From: Proteobacteria bacterium UBA1278
GTDB taxonomy: Bacteria; Pseudomonadota; Gammaproteobacteria; Comchoanobacterales; Comchoanobacteraceae
Direction of reading: 5' to 3'
NCBI GenBank assembly: GCA_002308435.1
Contig: DBUY01000003.1
Location: 3,802 to 30,549 of the forward strand
Length of the DNA stretch: 26,748 nucleotides
This document shows, one piece after another, positions 24,047 to 26,748 of this stretch. Each line of letters begins with the position of its first letter. Position 1 is the stretch's first letter. A program made the translations under genes and the position numbers. The notes beneath the pieces were generated by a model, which saw nothing but the letters and a program-made list of their open reading frames with translations, searched no databases and was not told where the DNA came from.

Positions 24047-25767
24047 ATCGCACATGACATCAGTGATTGACAAAACACGCTGAATCGACGTACACAATCA
24101 CGATCTGTTAAATCTATGTGCGCTGCTAAATATCGGTCAGGGCGTATCAATATACAATGCGAAGCGCGTAATGGCAGCGCACGAATTGATTGGCAGTCAT
24201 CATCGATAGATAACACCTGAAAACGACCCATAGCTCCGCTAAGCATATCTGGTATACCAACACCACCAGCCACAAAAACAATAGTCCATTGAGAATACTT
24301 CAAGCAATCACTCAAATAGACTATCTTACCATTTAGACGACATGTGAATGATTGTAATCGGTAACCAACATAAAGTGCATGGGGTACAGTATCCAAGGCA
24401 TAGAATATTCGCTGACTCGGCTCAAATATCAGACGACTTGTATATTTTGCAGCATAGTGCATTGACATGCCATCAAAATGTGTTCGATTAAGCCGCATGA
24501 CATGGTCCCATGATGACGAGATATAGCCGACATCATGCAGAGAACGTATCGTCCTGAGCCACGATGATATCATCGGCTGGCACAATGACCGAGGTAAAGT
24601 GCTCGAAACCCACCGCAACCAGGACTGGTCTGCACCACCAAGAAATTGAGACGCCATCGACATAAATTGTCGATAGTTATCGATGGATTGTTCAATCACC
24701 TTATCAGCAACCGGAATCCTTTCACAAGCATATGTATCTAGAATAGACACAGATGACAATGATTGTTGATCCAGGTCTAACTTCCAAATCAAGTTAAAAA
24801 CATCTGCTAGCGCCTGATTAAGCCCCAAGCCACCTGCGGGTAGTACTTGATGAAATGCATCACCACAAAAATAAACCCAGTTATCGGTCTGCGCCTGATC
24901 TAATCGTGCAGTCTTCAACGCCCATTCACCTCTGATGGTGAAGCGATGCTGACAAGCACTGGTCGGAATGTCCAAAATAGCTGAGTAACATTCACGAATA
25001 TGATTCTCGGTCCATGTACTCGCTTGACCCGACATCACAGGCACCTGAAGTACTTGCAGATGGTCAATATCAAAGTTCACTAAGCAAGCAATCATCTGTT
25101 CATGATATACCCAGTAAAAAAGTGCTGGATCTTGCACAAACTGTCGAATCGAACCATGACATTCAACTGTGAAAAAATATTGAAATTCTTGTTCTCGAGA
25201 AACAGATCTCGAGGATAACTGTGCAATCTGGCTCTGCGCGCCATCACACCCCATCAGATAACCACACTGAATTGTGGTGCTATCCATGGTGACGGAATCT
25301 TGAACATGTACGAGATGGTTGGAAAAGTCCAGAGACAACACTTGATGCTGGGAGCGGATATCAATACCTAACTCATGCGCACGCATAACAAGCATTGCAT
25401 GTAAATGAGAGGCACGCACATTTAAACAAGCACCAAAACGTCCGATTCGTGAAAAACGATCCTCATAATCCGATTCTTCAAGCAAGTTAACTTGAGCCAA
25501 CGTGCGATTCAAGGTATGACAAACCACCATACGCTTGTCAATCTCATCGTCTACAGCAACCGCACGCAGGGCATCGATGGATAATCCAGCAGCCGATAAA
25601 ATCTCTAGTGAATAAGCATTCAAATAATGGGCGTTACTAATACTTCCAGATGTTATGGCATGTTTCTCAATAATACAACATGTACCACCTCGCTGAGAAA
25701 CCAATATCGCCGCCAATAAACCGGAGAAACCTGCGCCGACGATACAAACATCCACTGAGTGCATCAT
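24043..25767 (-). CDS. FAD-dependent aromatic-ring monooxygenase (class A flavoprotein hydroxylase)
   Basis: 574 residues. The N-terminal FAD Rossmann motif is VGAGFSGLLAA, the DG motif is GCDGAQSQIA (about 173-182), and the GD motif is CGDAFHQVLPAGGLGLNQAL with ADVFNLIWKL (301-330). This is the pattern of PheA/MhpA/TetX-type single-component hydroxylases that use NAD(P)H. The last 120 residues resemble the thioredoxin-like C-terminal domain of this group (LIRPDRYLAAH). UbiH/UbiF-type enzymes are shorter, about 400 residues, and lack this domain. The substrate is unknown; the canonical GDAAH reads GDAFH here. The gene starts 13 bases after lgt, so it is likely cotranscribed. Confidence 0.8.
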   Translation of the reverse strand: MMHSVDVCIVGAGFSGLLAAILVSQRGGTCCIIEKHAITSGSISNAHYLNAYSLEILSAAGLSIDALRAVAVDDEIDKRMVVCHTLNRTLAQVNLLEESDYEDRFSRIGRFGACLNVRASHLHAMLVMRAHELGIDIRSQHQVLSLDFSNHLVHVQDSVTMDSTTIQCGYLMGCDGAQSQIAQLSSRSVSREQEFQYFFTVECHGSIRQFVQDPALFYWVYHEQMIACLVNFDIDHLQVLQVPVMSGQASTWTENHIRECYSAILDIPTSACQHRFTIRGEWALKTARLDQAQTDNWVYFCGDAFHQVLPAGGLGLNQALADVFNLIWKLDLDQQSLSSVSILDTYACERIPVADKVIEQSIDNYRQFMSMASQFLGGADQSWLRWVSSTLPRSLCQPMISSWLRTIRSLHDVGYISSSWDHVMRLNRTHFDGMSMHYAAKYTSRLIFEPSQRIFYALDTVPHALYVGYRLQSFTCRLNGKIVYLSDCLKYSQWTIVFVAGGVGIPDMLSGAMGRFQVLSIDDDCQSIRALPLRASHCILIRPDRYLAAHIDLTDRDCVRRFSVFCQSLMSCAI

Positions 25768-25780
25768 GCATGGGTATCCA

Positions 25781-26587
25781 TTAATCAGTAACCCATGTTA
25801 ATGGGTGTTTTATCTGTTGACGATATACGATAGCCAACCAGATAGAGCCACTGATCATCATCAATGCACAGAGACATTGTCCCATACTCAAGCCAGCCAT
25901 AACAAAACCAAGATGTGTGTCTGGCTCGCGAAAGTACTCGAGCACAAAACGAATCCAGCCATAATGCAGCAAAAACCACGCGCCCAAATGACCCGCTGCA
26001 TGTTGGGTACGATGTCGATGCCAAGACATGACTAAATATAATAATACACCTTCACCAAGCATCTCATAAAGTTGAGATGGATGCCTTGGTAGACCATCGC
26101 TTCTTGGGAACACCATTGCCCAGGGAACATTTGACACACGCCCCCACAATTCTCCATTAATGAAATTACCCAAGCGTCCAAAAAAAAGACCCGGTGCAAC
26201 GACGGGCATCGTCAAGTCAATCATCGAGGCGCAAGATATCTTGTGCTGTTTACAAAAAAGCAACAGGGCAACTAATCCACCCAACAAAGCACCATGAAAA
26301 GACATGCCACCATTCCAAATCGCAAAAAGGATCATCGGATCAGCAAGAAATGTTGTGCATTGATAAATCATCACATAACCAACACGACCGCCAATCAAAA
26401 TACCAAAAGCAACAAAGGAGATATAATCTAATAACTGTTCTCGAGACAGACCAACCGATTGTACACGACCACGAATCCCCAGCCATGCGATAAAAAAGCC
26501 AACCAGATACATAAACCCATACCAACGAATACGAACAAAATTAGCGATAACAATCATATTAGGATTAAACTCTGGTAAAACAATCAC
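25781..26587 (-). CDS. lgt: Lgt, prolipoprotein diacylglyceryl transferase
   Basis: 268 residues with about seven transmembrane helices. Signatures include RWYGFMYLVGF, GGRVGYVMIY, SFHGALLGGL (catalytic His region) and GRLGNFINGELWGR, then RHPSQLYE and RFVLEYFREPD. Lgt moves diacylglycerol from phosphatidylglycerol to the lipobox cysteine of prolipoproteins in the inner membrane, the first step of lipoprotein maturation. The start chosen is the GTG at 26587, giving MIVLPEFNP, because GAGG lies 8 bases upstream; a GTG at 26596 would overlap that site. It is 10 bases downstream of the preceding partial gene, so the two are probably cotranscribed. Confidence 0.95.
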   Translation of the reverse strand: MIVLPEFNPNMIVIANFVRIRWYGFMYLVGFFIAWLGIRGRVQSVGLSREQLLDYISFVAFGILIGGRVGYVMIYQCTTFLADPMILFAIWNGGMSFHGALLGGLVALLLFCKQHKISCASMIDLTMPVVAPGLFFGRLGNFINGELWGRVSNVPWAMVFPRSDGLPRHPSQLYEMLGEGVLLYLVMSWHRHRTQHAAGHLGAWFLLHYGWIRFVLEYFREPDTHLGFVMAGLSMGQCLCALMMISGSIWLAIVYRQQIKHPLTWVTD

Positions 26588-26597
26588 GCCATGCACC

Positions 26598-26748
26598 TCA
26601 ATGAATTAAGTCCAGCGAACGACACAAGTCAGCCTCGTTGGCGATCTCTTCAAAAGAAGCACTAATCCGTTTCATCGCAACTGGATCAAGTTCAATATGC
26701 TCCACAACAGAAAGATTACCTTTGTTATCATAATAACATGGATAGGAG
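26598..26748 (-). CDS. C-terminal end of an unknown gene cut by the window edge
   Basis: An open minus-strand frame runs from the right edge to a TGA at 26600-26598 and encodes the last 49 residues of a protein: YPCYYDNKGNLSVVEHIELD, then VAMKRISASFEEIANEAD and a short tail. It is acidic and helical, and no family is recognised. Close spacing to lgt (10 bases, with the lgt ribosome binding site beside the stop) supports a real upstream gene of the operon. It is not the ptsP end expected upstream of lgt in several gammaproteobacteria, as far as can be judged from 49 residues. Confidence 0.6.
   Translation of the reverse strand, partial: SYPCYYDNKGNLSVVEHIELDPVAMKRISASFEEIANEADLCRSLDLIH

Overview
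The window looks like a chromosomal segment of a gammaproteobacterium, probably a host-associated or intracellular one related in lifestyle to the Legionella/Coxiella group. The basis is the hfq-hflX-hflK-hflC-miaA neighbourhood typical of Gammaproteobacteria, a moderately AT-rich sequence, a Chlamydia-like ribonucleotide reductase pair, and several helical, polar, unrecognised proteins of the kind often secreted by intracellular bacteria. The taxon below class level is inference. No tRNA, rRNA, CRISPR array, insertion sequence or phage gene was seen.

Layout. Positions 1-1821 hold a possible gene tail and two tandem minus-strand outer-membrane beta-barrel paralogues, each with its own sigma70-like promoter; they resemble the barrel of inverse autotransporters (intimin/invasin) but carry no passenger. 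A gene-free stretch (1816-2147) contains a bulged inverted repeat. Positions 2148-9901 hold the conserved minus-strand cluster miaA, hfq-hflX, hflK-hflC, broken at two points by plus-strand genes: a HAD-type phosphatase (between hflX and hflK) and two charged, coiled-coil or disordered proteins (between miaA and hfq). Positions 9984-14672 hold nrdA-nrdB with a clear terminator, a promoter and a candidate NrdR box. An unknown helical protein with its own strong terminator follows (14878-15773), then icd on the minus strand, divergent from mnmA-mfd, which overlap by 4 bases.

After mfd comes an accessory stretch: a small very acidic protein with a near-consensus promoter, an unknown helical protein with a PmrA-box-like direct repeat upstream, and a ZIP-like metal transporter with a near-consensus promoter. 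The right end is a minus-strand operon: the end of an unknown gene, lgt (lipoprotein diacylglyceryl transferase) and an aromatic-ring FAD monooxygenase.

How it works together. The core genes serve RNA-based regulation (hfq), ribosome rescue (hflX), control of the FtsH protease (hflKC), tRNA modification (miaA, mnmA), transcription-coupled repair (mfd), deoxynucleotide supply (nrdAB), the TCA cycle (icd) and lipoprotein maturation (lgt). The variable genes sit at operon boundaries, usually in the opposite orientation. They are the best place to look for undescribed host-interaction functions: two passenger-less barrels and four effector-like proteins. No secretion system gene is visible here, so the effector idea remains an inference. 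Several predicted promoters share a geometry of 17-base spacing and a leader of about 20 bases, which helped choose starts.
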